A DNA stretch of 64,000 nucleotides from Pseudomonas sp. ACN8 (lineage in GTDB: Bacteria; Pseudomonadota; Gammaproteobacteria; Pseudomonadales; Pseudomonadaceae): positions 62,001 to 126,000 of the forward strand of contig NZ_MRCS01000007.1 of NCBI RefSeq assembly GCF_002303925.1, written 5' to 3'. Positions 1-8,796 of the stretch are shown piece after piece. The notes under the pieces were generated by a model. That model saw nothing but the letters and a program-made list of their open reading frames with translations, was not told the origin of the DNA and did not search any database. Each line of letters opens with the position of its first letter. Positions within the stretch are counted from its first letter, which is position 1. The translations under genes were made by a program, and so were the position numbers.

Positions 1-68
1 CAACGGGCCAGTGGCAACACAAGGCTCTGGCGCCGGAATAATGGCAAAAAGCTACGTCAACGTCGTTT

Positions 69-1454
69 TCAGAACGCTTGAGGTCGATCCCGGGCAGTGG
101 CCCTGAAGAACGCCCGGGCACGCGGATCGCAAGCATATGTCACGTTGATACGCTGCCAGTCACTGGCCTCCCCCGAGGGGTTGAAGGCGGTCTTCGATGA
201 CAGCAGCACACCCAAGCGCCGGGCCTGGGTCCGCAGCTGATCGTAGTCGGACATTCTTGATCGCGCCCAGATGAACAGGCCTCCCGCCGGCTTGCCGAAA
301 ATCTCCCATTCGGCATCTTCGAGCAATTGCAACACCACCAGCCGGTCGCTGCTCAAGCGTTGGCGCTGACGCTGCACCAGTTTGCGGTAGGCACCGTTAG
401 CCAACAGGCACGCCAGCACCGATTCGCAAAATCGCGAGGCGCCCATGCCACTGATCATCTTGACCTCGGCCAGGCGCGTAATGACTTCGGCATCGGCCAC
501 CACGAAACCGACCCGCAAGGAACTGCTGAGTGTCTTGGAAAAGCTGCCTACGTAGATCACGTCGTCGTCCAGCGCAGCCAGTCGCATACCGGAACCGCTG
601 TGCAGATCCGCATAGACGTCGTCTTCGATCACCTGCACACCAAAGGTCCTGGCCAGCTGCAGCACGCGGCGCGCCACCGCCGGTGCAAGGCTGCTGCCCG
701 TCGGGTTGTGATAGAAGCTATTGATGAGTAGCCCTTGAGGCCGGTGTTTGACCAGCACCGATTCGAGCACGTCCACGTCCGGCCCGCGCGGTGTTCGCGG
801 CACCTCGACCATGTGGATGCCGTACAGCCTGAGCAGATCGAACAGCACCGGATAACCGGGACTCTCCACGACCACACAATCACCGGCCTTGAACAGTGTC
901 CGCACAATCAGGTCGAGCCCCTGACTGGCACCCGCCGTGGTCATGATCCGGTTGTCCTGCGCCCGAATATCCAGCTGCCGAAGGTGCTTGAGGATCTGTT
1001 GTCGCAAGGCTGGCAATCCCAGCGGGGTGCCGTAGTTGAACAGGCTCGCCGTGTCGGTACGACTGACTTGCCGAATCGCGTAAATCAGATCGTCTGTCTC
1101 GCGCCAGCTTTCAGGCAGCCCGCCACAGCCCAGCCTCAACGCAGTCGAACAGGGCCCGATCTCGGGCTCAGCCCCCTCGAACCAGACAGGCTCGTGCTTT
1201 GCGCCTGTGGCCAATGCCGGGTCGGCAACCGCATAGCCGGCGCCATGACCTGACACCAGCATCCCCTGCGTCACCAGGCGTTCACAGGCCTGGGCGACGC
1301 TCACCTGACTGAGCAAATTGATCCGCGCGATCTGTCGCACCGAAGGCAGGCGCGTACCGGGCGATACCCCGCTGGAATGAAGCCAGCGGGTCAGTGCGTC
1401 AACAATTTGCTGTACGACAGGCACCAGCGCCTGTCGGTCGATTCTCAATTCCAT
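69..1454 (-). CDS. MocR-type (GntR wHTH + aminotransferase fold) transcriptional regulator
   Basis: A 461-residue protein with a GntR-like winged helix (about residues 5-75, including PGTRLPSVRQIA) joined to a type I PLP aminotransferase fold (about 100-455). The PLP pocket is visible: HNPTG at 249-253, EDDVYAD at 277-283 and the Schiff-base lysine K307 in SFSKTL. Such proteins are usually regulators that sense PLP or an amino compound rather than active transaminases. I start at the ATG giving MELRID; a TTG two codons upstream is the only longer option. No obvious target gene sits beside it: downstream lies outside the window, and upstream is a REP-bearing gap before the SDR gene. The regulated pathway is unknown. 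Confidence 0.9.
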   Translation of the reverse strand: MELRIDRQALVPVVQQIVDALTRWLHSSGVSPGTRLPSVRQIARINLLSQVSVAQACERLVTQGMLVSGHGAGYAVADPALATGAKHEPVWFEGAEPEIGPCSTALRLGCGGLPESWRETDDLIYAIRQVSRTDTASLFNYGTPLGLPALRQQILKHLRQLDIRAQDNRIMTTAGASQGLDLIVRTLFKAGDCVVVESPGYPVLFDLLRLYGIHMVEVPRTPRGPDVDVLESVLVKHRPQGLLINSFYHNPTGSSLAPAVARRVLQLARTFGVQVIEDDVYADLHSGSGMRLAALDDDVIYVGSFSKTLSSSLRVGFVVADAEVITRLAEVKMISGMGASRFCESVLACLLANGAYRKLVQRQRQRLSSDRLVVLQLLEDAEWEIFGKPAGGLFIWARSRMSDYDQLRTQARRLGVLLSSKTAFNPSGEASDWQRINVTYACDPRARAFFRATARDRPQAF

Positions 1455-1595
1455 GAGCAAGCAAACTCCTGTTGATTTTGCGAGAAGCAGTTAATCACAG
1501 GCGAGTTCGAAGGCATGTGCGACAACGCCGCCAAAACCCTTGGATCTAATCATTTGAAACACATTGACAGGCCCTATAGCGGAACCAAAAAACCA

Positions 1596-1699
1596 GTGGG
1601 AGCTAGCTTGCTCCGGGCGGCGTTCCGACGATTGCGGCGTATCAGGCGACATCAATGTCGGCAGACACTCCCTCATCGCGGGCAAGCCCGCTCCCACAG
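1596..1699. repeat. REP-type palindromic element, variant arms
   Basis: The outer arms GTGGGAGC and GCTCCCAC face each other. The left side carries a variant segment starting GCTTGCTCCGGGCGG that recurs identically over 26 bp at 6802-6827. It lies in the 277-bp gap between the SDR gene and the MocR regulator; nothing else is recognisable in that gap. Confidence 0.7.
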
Positions 1700-1731
1700 G
1701 TTCCCGGTGTACCTGATATCGGTGCGTCGTT

Positions 1732-2493
1732 TTAGAACGCAGTAACACCACCATCCACCGCCAGCGAATGGCCGGTCGTGAACGCCGCGCCATCGCTGCA
1801 CAGGTACAGCACCGCGCTGGCGATCTCTTCGACCTTGCCGATGCGACCGACCGGATGCATGGCGTTGGCGAACTCGCCTTTTTTCGGGTCGGCTTCATAG
1901 GCGCGACGGAACATATCCGTGTCGATCACCGCCGGGCACACCGCATTGACCCGGATCTTCTTCTTGGCGTACTCAATGGCCGCCGACTTGGTCAGGCCGA
2001 TCACCGCATGTTTGGAGGCTGCGTAGATGCTCATTTTCGGCGCTGCCCCAAGGCCGGCCACCGATGCCGTATTGACGATCGCGCCGCCCCCTTGCGCCAA
2101 CAGCAGCGGCAACTGGTATTTCATGCACAGCCAGACGCCTTTGACGTTGACGCCCATGATCGCGTCGAACTCGTCGAGCGTACCTTCGGCCAATTTGCCT
2201 TTCTCGATTTCAATGCCGGCATTGTTGAAGGCATAGTCGAGGCGACCGTAAGTATTGATCACCTCCTCCATCAGATTTTTTACATCGCTTTCCAGGGTAA
2301 CGTTGCAGCGCACGAAGGTCGCGTCGCCACCGGCCGTACGAATCAGCGCCACCGTGCCCTCGCCGCCCGCCACGTCCATATCGGCCACCACGACCTTAAG
2401 GCCCTCGGCGGCAAATGCCTGGGCAGTCGCGCGGCCAATACCGGCCGCCCCGCCTGTCACCACGACCACCTGGCCGGAAAACGTCATGCTCAT
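1732..2493 (-). CDS. SDR family NAD(P)-dependent oxidoreductase
   Basis: A 253-residue classical short-chain dehydrogenase. The cofactor motif TGGAAGIG is at 13-20, NNAG at 90-93, and the catalytic set is S144, Y157, K161 (YAASK). D38 to D40 after the second strand suggests NAD rather than NADP preference. The C-terminal GHSLAVDGGVTAF is typical of 3-oxoacyl reductase / glucose dehydrogenase-like SDRs. The substrate cannot be read from the sequence. It is divergent from the medium-chain reductase at 2730, and the shared 236-bp region holds two perfect inverted repeats, so the two may be co-regulated. The start is the first of two nearby ATGs (MSMTF or MTF). Confidence 0.92.
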   Translation of the reverse strand: MSMTFSGQVVVVTGGAAGIGRATAQAFAAEGLKVVVADMDVAGGEGTVALIRTAGGDATFVRCNVTLESDVKNLMEEVINTYGRLDYAFNNAGIEIEKGKLAEGTLDEFDAIMGVNVKGVWLCMKYQLPLLLAQGGGAIVNTASVAGLGAAPKMSIYAASKHAVIGLTKSAAIEYAKKKIRVNAVCPAVIDTDMFRRAYEADPKKGEFANAMHPVGRIGKVEEIASAVLYLCSDGAAFTTGHSLAVDGGVTAF

Positions 2494-2552
2494 TGTTATG
2501 TCCTCGAAAAGAAGAATGCGGGGAATCGCGTGGGACCAGTCTAGTCATGGAG

Positions 2553-2637
2553 GTCTTGAACACGGCAGCACTATCAAGACTCCGGTTGGGCGCCCATGAG
2601 TTGCAGTGATGGAACTGTCGTACCAACTATCACTGCA
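2553..2637. promoter_or_regulatory. Two inverted repeats in the divergent SDR / reductase promoter region
   Basis: Repeat 1 is GTCTTGA (2553-2559) with TCAAGAC (2574-2580), 14 nt apart. Repeat 2 is TGCAGTGAT (2602-2610) with ATCACTGCA (2629-2637), 18 nt apart. Both sets of arms are perfect. They are probable regulator operators; the regulator is unknown. Confidence 0.5.
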
Positions 2638-2729
2638 CTGGATCAACCTGCATTCGCCGCATCAGCCGAACTTGCGGCATCGGCGCTGACCGGCTATCAA
2701 CAAAGCTTCATTCATCTTGAGTGCCTGCC

Positions 2730-3734
2730 ATGACCTCCCAGACCAATCGCCAATTCCTGCTCGCCAAACGTCCGGTTGGCGCGGCGACCCGTGAGACATT
2801 CACCTACCAGGAAGTACCGGTCGGCGAGCCGGCGGCGGGTCAGATCCTGGTCGAAAACCAATACCTGTCCCTGGACCCGGCCATGCGTGGCTGGATGAAC
2901 GAGGGCAAGTCCTACATTCCGCCGGTCGGGCTCGGCGAAGTCATGCGCGCCTTGGGTGTGGGCAAAGTCATTGCCTCGAACAACCCGGGGTTCGCGGTCG
3001 GGGATTACGTCAATGGCGCCATCGGCGTGCAGGATTTCTTCCTCGGCGAGCCTCGTGGCTTCTACAAAGTCGATCCGAAACTGGCACCGCTGCCACGTTA
3101 CTTGTCCGCGCTGGGCATGACCGGGATGACGGCGTACTTCGCCCTGCTCGACGTCGGCGCGCCGAAGGCCGGTGACACCGTGGTGCTGTCGGGCGCGGCG
3201 GGCGCCGTGGGCAGCATCGCCGGGCAGATCGCCAAGATCAAAGGCTGCCGGGTGGTTGGCATCGCTGGCGGCGCCGACAAGTGCAAGTTCCTGATCGATG
3301 AGCTGGGTTTCGATGGCGCTATCGACTACAAGAGCGAAGACGTCCTCGCCGGTCTCAAGCGCGAGTGCCCGAAAGGCGTCGACGTTTATTTCGATAACGT
3401 GGGTGGCGACATTCTCGACGCGGTGTTGAGCCGTTTGAACATGAAGGCGCGGGTGGTGATTTGCGGTGCCATCAGCCAGTACAACAACAAGGAGTCGGTC
3501 AAGGGGCCGGCCAACTACCTGTCACTGCTGGTCAACCGTGCGCGCATGGAAGGATTTGTGGTGATGGACTACGCCGCCCAATACGCGAGCGCCGCACAGG
3601 AAATGGCCGGCTGGATGGCCAAGGGGCAGCTCAAGAGCAAGGAAGACATCGTCGAAGGACTGGAGACTTTTCCAGAGACGCTGATGAAATTGTTCAGCGG
3701 CGAGAATTTCGGGAAGTTGGTGTTGAAGGTTTGA
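2730..3734 (+). CDS. Zinc-independent medium-chain NADP-dependent reductase (CurA / prostaglandin reductase type)
   Basis: A 334-residue MDR protein of the curcumin/leukotriene reductase group. It has an N-terminal GroES-like domain (about 1-120) and a Rossmann domain with SGAAGAVGS and DVYFDNVGG. The cysteine/histidine ligands of zinc alcohol dehydrogenases are absent, so it should reduce activated double bonds (2-alkenals, enones) with NADPH. I start at the ATG encoding MTSQTNRQ; a GTG three codons upstream is possible, and neither has a strong ribosome site. It is transcribed away from the SDR gene. A REP doublet follows the stop codon. Confidence 0.88.
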   Translation: MTSQTNRQFLLAKRPVGAATRETFTYQEVPVGEPAAGQILVENQYLSLDPAMRGWMNEGKSYIPPVGLGEVMRALGVGKVIASNNPGFAVGDYVNGAIGVQDFFLGEPRGFYKVDPKLAPLPRYLSALGMTGMTAYFALLDVGAPKAGDTVVLSGAAGAVGSIAGQIAKIKGCRVVGIAGGADKCKFLIDELGFDGAIDYKSEDVLAGLKRECPKGVDVYFDNVGGDILDAVLSRLNMKARVVICGAISQYNNKESVKGPANYLSLLVNRARMEGFVVMDYAAQYASAAQEMAGWMAKGQLKSKEDIVEGLETFPETLMKLFSGENFGKLVLKV

Positions 3735-3760
3735 CCCTTTACCCGAAAAAACAAAACCCT

Positions 3761-3841
3761 GTAGGAGCGAGCCTGCTCGCGATGGTGTGCCAGTCGACAT
3801 CAACGTAACTGATACTCCTTCGCGAGCAGGCTCGCTCCTAC
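3761..3841. repeat. REP doublet (REPIN-like)
   Basis: Two copies of the core TAGGAGCGAGCCTGCTCGCG lie in inverted orientation about 35 bp apart, forming a long imperfect hairpin. It sits between the convergent reductase and pyrF genes. This is the type copy: related copies occur at about fifteen other intergenic sites in the window, with outer arms GTGGGAG or GTAGGAG. Confidence 0.85.
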
Positions 3842-3855
3842 AGGTTTAGCGGCGT

Positions 3856-4554
3856 TTACGCTATCTCTGCGACTACGTCGGCGAGCGCCTTCGCTGGATC
3901 CGCCGCCTGGCTGATCGGACGGCCGATCACCAGATAGTCGGAACCGGCATCCAGCGCCTGACGCGGGGTCAGAATGCGACGCTGATCGTCCTGGGCGCTG
4001 CCCGCCGGACGAATCCCCGGGGTCACCAGTTGCAGCGATGGATGCGCCGTTTTCAGCGCCTGGGCTTCCAGGGCCGAGCACACCAGGCCGTCCATCCCGG
4101 CTTTTTCCGCCAGCGCGGCCAGGCGCAGCACCTGCTCTTGCGGCTCGATGTCCAGGCCGATGCCCGCCAGGTCTTCACGCTCCATGCTGGTCAACACGGT
4201 CACGCCGATCAGCAGTGGTTTAGGACCGGTGCGCTGATCCAGCACTTCACGACACGCAGCCATCATGCGCAGACCGCCGGAGCAATGCACGTTGACCATC
4301 CACACGCCCATTTCCGCAGCGGCCTTGACGGCCATCGCGGTGGTGTTCGGGATGTCATGGAACTTGAGGTCCAGGAACACTTCGAAACCCTTGTCACGCA
4401 GGGTGCCGACGATTTCCGAAGCGCAACTGGTGAACAGTTCCTTGCCGACTTTGACCCGGCACAGCTTCGGGTCCAACTGATCGGCCAGCTTCAGTGCGGC
4501 GTCACGGGTAGGGAAATCCAGGGCGACGATGATGGGAGTCTGGCAGGCGGACAT
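3856..4554 (-). CDS. pyrF: Orotidine 5'-phosphate decarboxylase
   Basis: A 232-residue TIM-barrel enzyme that decarboxylates OMP to UMP, the last step of de novo pyrimidine synthesis. The signature [10 protein letters not shown] (62-71) carries the catalytic K64 and its Asp partners, and TPGIRP near residue 190 is the phosphate-binding segment. The length fits the bacterial group I family. I start at MSACQTP; the open frame runs 12 codons further up, but that extension is not family-like. It stands alone on the minus strand. Confidence 0.97.
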   Translation of the reverse strand: MSACQTPIIVALDFPTRDAALKLADQLDPKLCRVKVGKELFTSCASEIVGTLRDKGFEVFLDLKFHDIPNTTAMAVKAAAEMGVWMVNVHCSGGLRMMAACREVLDQRTGPKPLLIGVTVLTSMEREDLAGIGLDIEPQEQVLRLAALAEKAGMDGLVCSALEAQALKTAHPSLQLVTPGIRPAGSAQDDQRRILTPRQALDAGSDYLVIGRPISQAADPAKALADVVAEIA

Positions 4555-4838
4555 GAGTGGGCTCTCAGGCAAGTCGAAATCGGCGCGCATTGTAGCGGAA
4601 CCAGCGCCGCTGCGGGACCCGATGATCGGTAAATCGTCGCGACGGCTCAGGCAAGACTAGCCCTTGAGGCCATTGTGTCGAGTTCGATACAGACACGACA
4701 CGCCGCCAACACCCTGGCCCGCTACCCTCGGCAACCGCAACAGGTCCCTGCAACAGCACTTCCCGCCTCAGGGCCGGACGCCTATGCTGGAACCACAACC
4801 TCGCAGCCTATCTTTGTGGTTGGCAGCCTACCTGGCAG

Positions 4839-5609
4839 ATGAACGCACGCATGCACAACTCCCAAGCACCCGTGAACGACGACCAAAAAGCGCCCGGTGA
4901 CGACAAACGCTGGAACATTCGCGCCCTGATCGTCGACGATGACATCCCGATCCGCGAATTGATGATCGACTACCTGGCCCGGTTCAACATCCACGCCAGC
5001 GGTGTCACCGATGGCGCCGCGATGCGCCTGGCGATGCAGGCGGAGCATTTCGACGTGGTGGTGCTCGATCTGATGCTGCCCGGTGAAGACGGTCTGTCGT
5101 TGTGCCGCTGGCTGCGCGCCGAGTCGGACATCCCGATCCTGATGCTCACCGCCCGCTGCGAACCCACCGACCGGATCATCGGCCTGGAACTGGGCGCCGA
5201 CGACTACATGGCCAAGCCGTTCGAACCTCGCGAACTGGTGGCGCGGATCCAGACCATCCTGCGCCGGGTACGCGATGACCGCAGCGAACAGCGGGCGAAC
5301 ATTCGTTTCGACAATTGGCGCCTGAACAGCGTGCTGCGGCAACTGATCGCCGATGATGGCCTGGTGGTGCCGCTGTCCAACGCCGAATTCCGTCTGCTCT
5401 GGGTGTTTATCGAACGTCCGCGCCGCGTGCTCAGCCGCGAACAACTGCTGGACGCCGCTCGCGGTCGTTCGATCGAAGCCTTTGACCGCAGCATCGACCT
5501 GCTGGTGTCGCGCCTGCGGCAGAAACTCGGCGACGACCCCAAGGCTCCGCAGTTGATCAAGACCGTTCGCGGCGAGGGTTACCTGTTCGATGCCCGAGAT
5601 ATCGGCTGA
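4839..5609 (+). CDS. OmpR/PhoB-family response regulator
   Basis: A 256-residue regulator. The receiver domain (about 26-140) has the acidic pocket DDD at 33-35, phosphoacceptor D77 in VLDLMLPGEDG, and the conserved lysine in ADDYMAKPFEP. The C-terminal winged helix (about 155-252) ends in KTVRGEGYLF. The N-terminal 25 residues are extra and polar; a second ATG lies four codons in. The stop overlaps the kinase start (TGATG), so the two are translationally coupled. The signal and targets are not identifiable. Confidence 0.93.
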   Translation: MNARMHNSQAPVNDDQKAPGDDKRWNIRALIVDDDIPIRELMIDYLARFNIHASGVTDGAAMRLAMQAEHFDVVVLDLMLPGEDGLSLCRWLRAESDIPILMLTARCEPTDRIIGLELGADDYMAKPFEPRELVARIQTILRRVRDDRSEQRANIRFDNWRLNSVLRQLIADDGLVVPLSNAEFRLLWVFIERPRRVLSREQLLDAARGRSIEAFDRSIDLLVSRLRQKLGDDPKAPQLIKTVRGEGYLFDARDIG

Positions 5610-6658
5610 TGCGCGGGCGCTTCGATACGCTGTTCGGCCGCCTGTTTGGCGTGCTGTTGCTGGCGATTATCCTCGCGCACCTGCTGGCCTTTGCCTGGTT
5701 TCACCATTACGGTCCGCCACCGCCGCCGCCTCCCCCAGAGTTTTCCGAAGGCCAGGACGGGCCACGCCCGCCGCTGGACCCACGCTTCGAGAAACGGCCA
5801 CCTCGACCATGGTTTGGCGGCCCGTTGGTACCCCTGACCTTTCAATTTGTCTCGCTGATCATCGCCGCCTGGTACGGCGCCAAACTGCTGAGCCGGCCGA
5901 TCCAGCGCCTGAGCGACGCGGCCGAGCGCTTGAGCGAAGACCTCGACAGCCCGCCACTGGATGAATCGGGACCACGGGAAGCACGGCAAGCGGCACACAC
6001 GTTCAACAAAATGCAGCGCCGCATCCTGGAACAGGTCAAGCAGCGCTCACGCATGCTCGGCGCGGTGTCCCACGACCTGCGAACGCCGTTGTCGCGGCTC
6101 AAGCTGCGGCTGGAGAAAATCGACGACGACAAGCTGCAAGGCCAGATGCGCCAGGACCTCGACGACATGATCAGCATGCTCGACGCCACCCTCACCTACC
6201 TGCATGAACAGCGCACCAGTGAAGCCCCGCAGTGGATGGACGTGCAGGCGTTGGTGGAATCACTGAGTGAGAATGCCCAGGATCAGGGCGCGAACGTCCA
6301 GGCCAACGGCCACTGCACGCCCCTGCAAGTGCAGCCGATGGCCTTGCGTTCCTGCATCAACAACCTGATGGACAACGCTCTGCGCTATGCCGGACAGGCG
6401 CTGATTACCCTGCAAGACCATCGTGACCAGCTGGTGATTCGAGTCATCGACCATGGCCCGGGCATCGCCCCGGAACAACGTGAAGCGGTGTTCGAACCCT
6501 TCTTTCGCCTTGAAGGCTCGCGCAATCGCAATTCCGGCGGCGTTGGCCTGGGCATGACCATTGCCCGCGAGGCCGCGCAACGGATGGGCGGGCAGTTGAC
6601 ACTGGAAGAAACTCCGGGCGGAGGCCTGACGGCGGTGATTCGCCTGCCGCGCGCCTGA
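5609..6658 (+). CDS. Sensor histidine kinase with a poly-proline periplasmic segment
   Basis: A 349-residue inner-membrane kinase. TM1 is about 10-30, a short periplasmic stretch spans about 31-74, TM2 is about 75-92, then HAMP (about 93-147), HisKA with H155 in SHDLRTP, and HATPase_c with DHGPGIAP and the GLGM lid. The periplasmic part is only about 40 residues and starts with eight consecutive prolines (36-43) in a P/R-rich context. That is too small for a folded ligand domain, so the signal may be membrane state or a partner protein. It is the partner of the overlapping upstream regulator. Confidence 0.92.
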   Translation: MRGRFDTLFGRLFGVLLLAIILAHLLAFAWFHHYGPPPPPPPPEFSEGQDGPRPPLDPRFEKRPPRPWFGGPLVPLTFQFVSLIIAAWYGAKLLSRPIQRLSDAAERLSEDLDSPPLDESGPREARQAAHTFNKMQRRILEQVKQRSRMLGAVSHDLRTPLSRLKLRLEKIDDDKLQGQMRQDLDDMISMLDATLTYLHEQRTSEAPQWMDVQALVESLSENAQDQGANVQANGHCTPLQVQPMALRSCINNLMDNALRYAGQALITLQDHRDQLVIRVIDHGPGIAPEQREAVFEPFFRLEGSRNRNSGGVGLGMTIAREAAQRMGGQLTLEETPGGGLTAVIRLPRA

Positions 6659-6676
6659 AAGCCACACCGGCCCATT

Positions 6677-6763
6677 GTGGGAGCGAGCCTGCGCGCGAAA
6701 GCGGTGTATCAGCTACATCCTGGTTGAATGTGATGCCGTCTTCGCGAGCAGGCTCGCTCCCAC
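6677..6763. repeat. REP doublet
   Basis: Inverted GTGGGAGCGAGCCTG arms. The left copy has one substitution (GCGCGCGA for GCTCGCGA). It lies between the convergent kinase and AI-2E permease genes. Confidence 0.8.
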
Positions 6764-6789
6764 ACGGGTCTTGTGATCAACCAGGATCA

Positions 6790-6834
6790 ATGTGAGAGCG
6801 GGCTTGCTCCGGGCGGCGTTCCGACGAAGAGGCC
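6790..6834. repeat. REP-related half element, second variant
   Basis: Begins TGTGAGAGCGGGCTTGCTCC and continues into the same 26-bp segment found at 1606-1631. It has no inverted partner nearby. Confidence 0.6.
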
Positions 6835-6852
6835 CGAAGCTGTATACAAATC

Positions 6853-7908
6853 TCAGGGCCGGCGATCGTCCACCCGCGCCTGGGTCTTGCTCCAGTCGAT
6901 CAACAGGCTGTAGGCCACCGCCAGCAATGTCGGGCCAATGAACAGGCCAATAAAGCCAAAGGCAATCAATCCGCCAAACACCCCAAGCAGCACAATGACC
7001 AGCGGCAGGTTACCGCCACGGCTGATCAGGTACGGTTTGAGCACGTTGTCGACACCGCTGATGACGAAAGTGCCCCAGATGCCGAGGAAAATGGCCATCC
7101 CGTATTCGCCCTTCCAGGCCAGCCACGCGGTTGCCGGAATCCACACCAGCGGCGGGCCCATCGGGATCAGGCTGAGCATGAACGTCACGATGCCAAGCAC
7201 CAACGCACCCGGTACGCCGGCAATCAGGAACCCGATCAGTGCCAGGATCGCCTGGGCCGCCGCAGTGCCAATCACGCCGTTGACCACCCGCTGTACCGTG
7301 CCCGCCACCAGTTCAATGTAATAGCCGGCCCGCTGACCGATCAGGCGCTCCAGCAGCGTGTGTACAAACGCCGCCAGGCGCGGCCCGTCACGATAGAAAA
7401 AGAACACGAAGACGATGCTCAGGGTCAGCTCGAGAATACCGCCGCCGATCTGTGCGCTGCGCGCCAGCAACCAGTTACCCACCTGCCCCAGATAAGGCTT
7501 GAGCGATACCATCATCGCCGCGCCCTGCTCATCGATGCTGTTCCAGATGCCTACCAGCCGCTCGCCGACCAGGGGAATCGACCCCAACCACAGCGGCGCT
7601 TCGGGCAGCCCATCGACCTGTACATCCTTGATGAATGCCGTGGCGTCGCGCACATGATCGGCAAGGTTGAAACCCAGCCACACCAGTGGCGCCGCAACCA
7701 GCACCATCCAGCCCAGCGTCAGCAATGCCGCCGCCAGCGACTCGCGGCCATTGAGCGAACGGGTCAGCAGGCGCATCAGCGGCCAACTGGCAAATGCCAG
7801 CACCGCGCCCCAGAACATCGCCGACCAGAATGGCGCCATCACCCAGAAGCTCGCGCCGAACAACACCACGAGCAGGATCTGCACCAACAGGCGATCGTTA
7901 TTGATCAT
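6853..7908 (-). CDS. AI-2E family transporter (PerM-like membrane protein)
   Basis: A 351-residue polytopic membrane protein with hydrophobic helices at about 5-60, 145-175 and 205-330, the pattern of the AI-2E/UPF0118 permease family. The central GTVQRVVNGVIGTAAAQAIL and a C-terminal GLFIGPTLLAV are family-like. Members export or take up small molecules or contribute to salt tolerance, and the substrate is rarely known. I use ATG at 7908; a TTG one codon earlier is the alternative. It is a single gene on the minus strand, 69 bp after the DUF4892 gene. Confidence 0.88.
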   Translation of the reverse strand: MINNDRLLVQILLVVLFGASFWVMAPFWSAMFWGAVLAFASWPLMRLLTRSLNGRESLAAALLTLGWMVLVAAPLVWLGFNLADHVRDATAFIKDVQVDGLPEAPLWLGSIPLVGERLVGIWNSIDEQGAAMMVSLKPYLGQVGNWLLARSAQIGGGILELTLSIVFVFFFYRDGPRLAAFVHTLLERLIGQRAGYYIELVAGTVQRVVNGVIGTAAAQAILALIGFLIAGVPGALVLGIVTFMLSLIPMGPPLVWIPATAWLAWKGEYGMAIFLGIWGTFVISGVDNVLKPYLISRGGNLPLVIVLLGVFGGLIAFGFIGLFIGPTLLAVAYSLLIDWSKTQARVDDRRP

Positions 7909-7977
7909 CAAAAGTCTCGAAAAAGTCAGTCAGCAAAAGAGTAGGCGAACGCCGCTTGCACGCTCGCCCGGTACAGC

Positions 7978-8796
7978 CTAGCGCAATAGCTCGATGTGCA
8001 GGCCAGAGCCTTCGGCACTGCCGGTTTCCATCCGCGCGGCACGCACGCCCTGGCCAATCAGTGCCTGACGCCAGGCTTCGGCGTTCGCTCCGGAAATGCT
8101 GACCCGCAAGGTGGTGTCCAGATTCAGTCCGCGAGAAATCAGGCGTAGCCAGGCCTCGTCGGGTGCGCTGTTCAACGTGGAAAAATCGAGCTCGCCGGTG
8201 CTCTTGAGCTCACGCAGCAAGGTCGCTGAGGTCGGCAACAACTGGCCCAGCGGTGTCGAAGCGTCGAACTGCTCGACATGCAGGTAGGCTTTGCGATTAC
8301 CCCGGGTGATGCTGTACAGCGCGATGAGCGTGTTGTCCCGTGGAGCGGCAAGACGCAGCAGCAGATAGGCTTGTTGATCGTCGGCGCCGTACAGCTTGGC
8401 GTTGCCGAAGACTTCATTGGCCCACAGGCTGCTTTCGCCGCAATCGCGTGCCTGGCACCAAAAGAGCAACCCGGCGTCTTGCTGTTGCAAAGCCTCGCGG
8501 GCAGCGGTGAACGCCTCGATGGACGAATGCTCCGGTGGCAACTCGTAGGTCACCGAAGTGACGTTGCCGCGGGCACTGACCTGACCGTCGAAACGTAACT
8601 GGCCACTGATTTTTCGGATCGAGCCCAACGGGTAGATCCGCTCCAGTTCGGCGGCGGGGCGATAGTCGACAATCTGGGCGTCGACCATGCGCGGCACCAT
8701 CGGGAGGTCCTGACTGCCCGGAACATCGGCGGCGAACGACAAGGGACTGAAACTGCACAGCACCAGCAAACTGAATGAACGCATGGATAGACTCAT
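7978..8796 (-). CDS. DUF4892 domain-containing exported protein
   Basis: A 272-residue protein with a clear signal peptide ([16 protein letters not shown], cleavage near SFA-ADVPG). The mature protein begins with a lysine-poor [12 protein letters not shown] region and contains [19 protein letters not shown], as in the Pseudomonas DUF4892 family of periplasmic or envelope proteins. Its start overlaps the GST stop by ATGA, so it is the distal gene of the 13.4-8.0 kb minus-strand run. No enzymatic motif is visible. Confidence 0.85.
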   Translation of the reverse strand: MSLSMRSFSLLVLCSFSPLSFAADVPGSQDLPMVPRMVDAQIVDYRPAAELERIYPLGSIRKISGQLRFDGQVSARGNVTSVTYELPPEHSSIEAFTAAREALQQQDAGLLFWCQARDCGESSLWANEVFGNAKLYGADDQQAYLLLRLAAPRDNTLIALYSITRGNRKAYLHVEQFDASTPLGQLLPTSATLLRELKSTGELDFSTLNSAPDEAWLRLISRGLNLDTTLRVSISGANAEAWRQALIGQGVRAARMETGSAEGSGLHIELLR

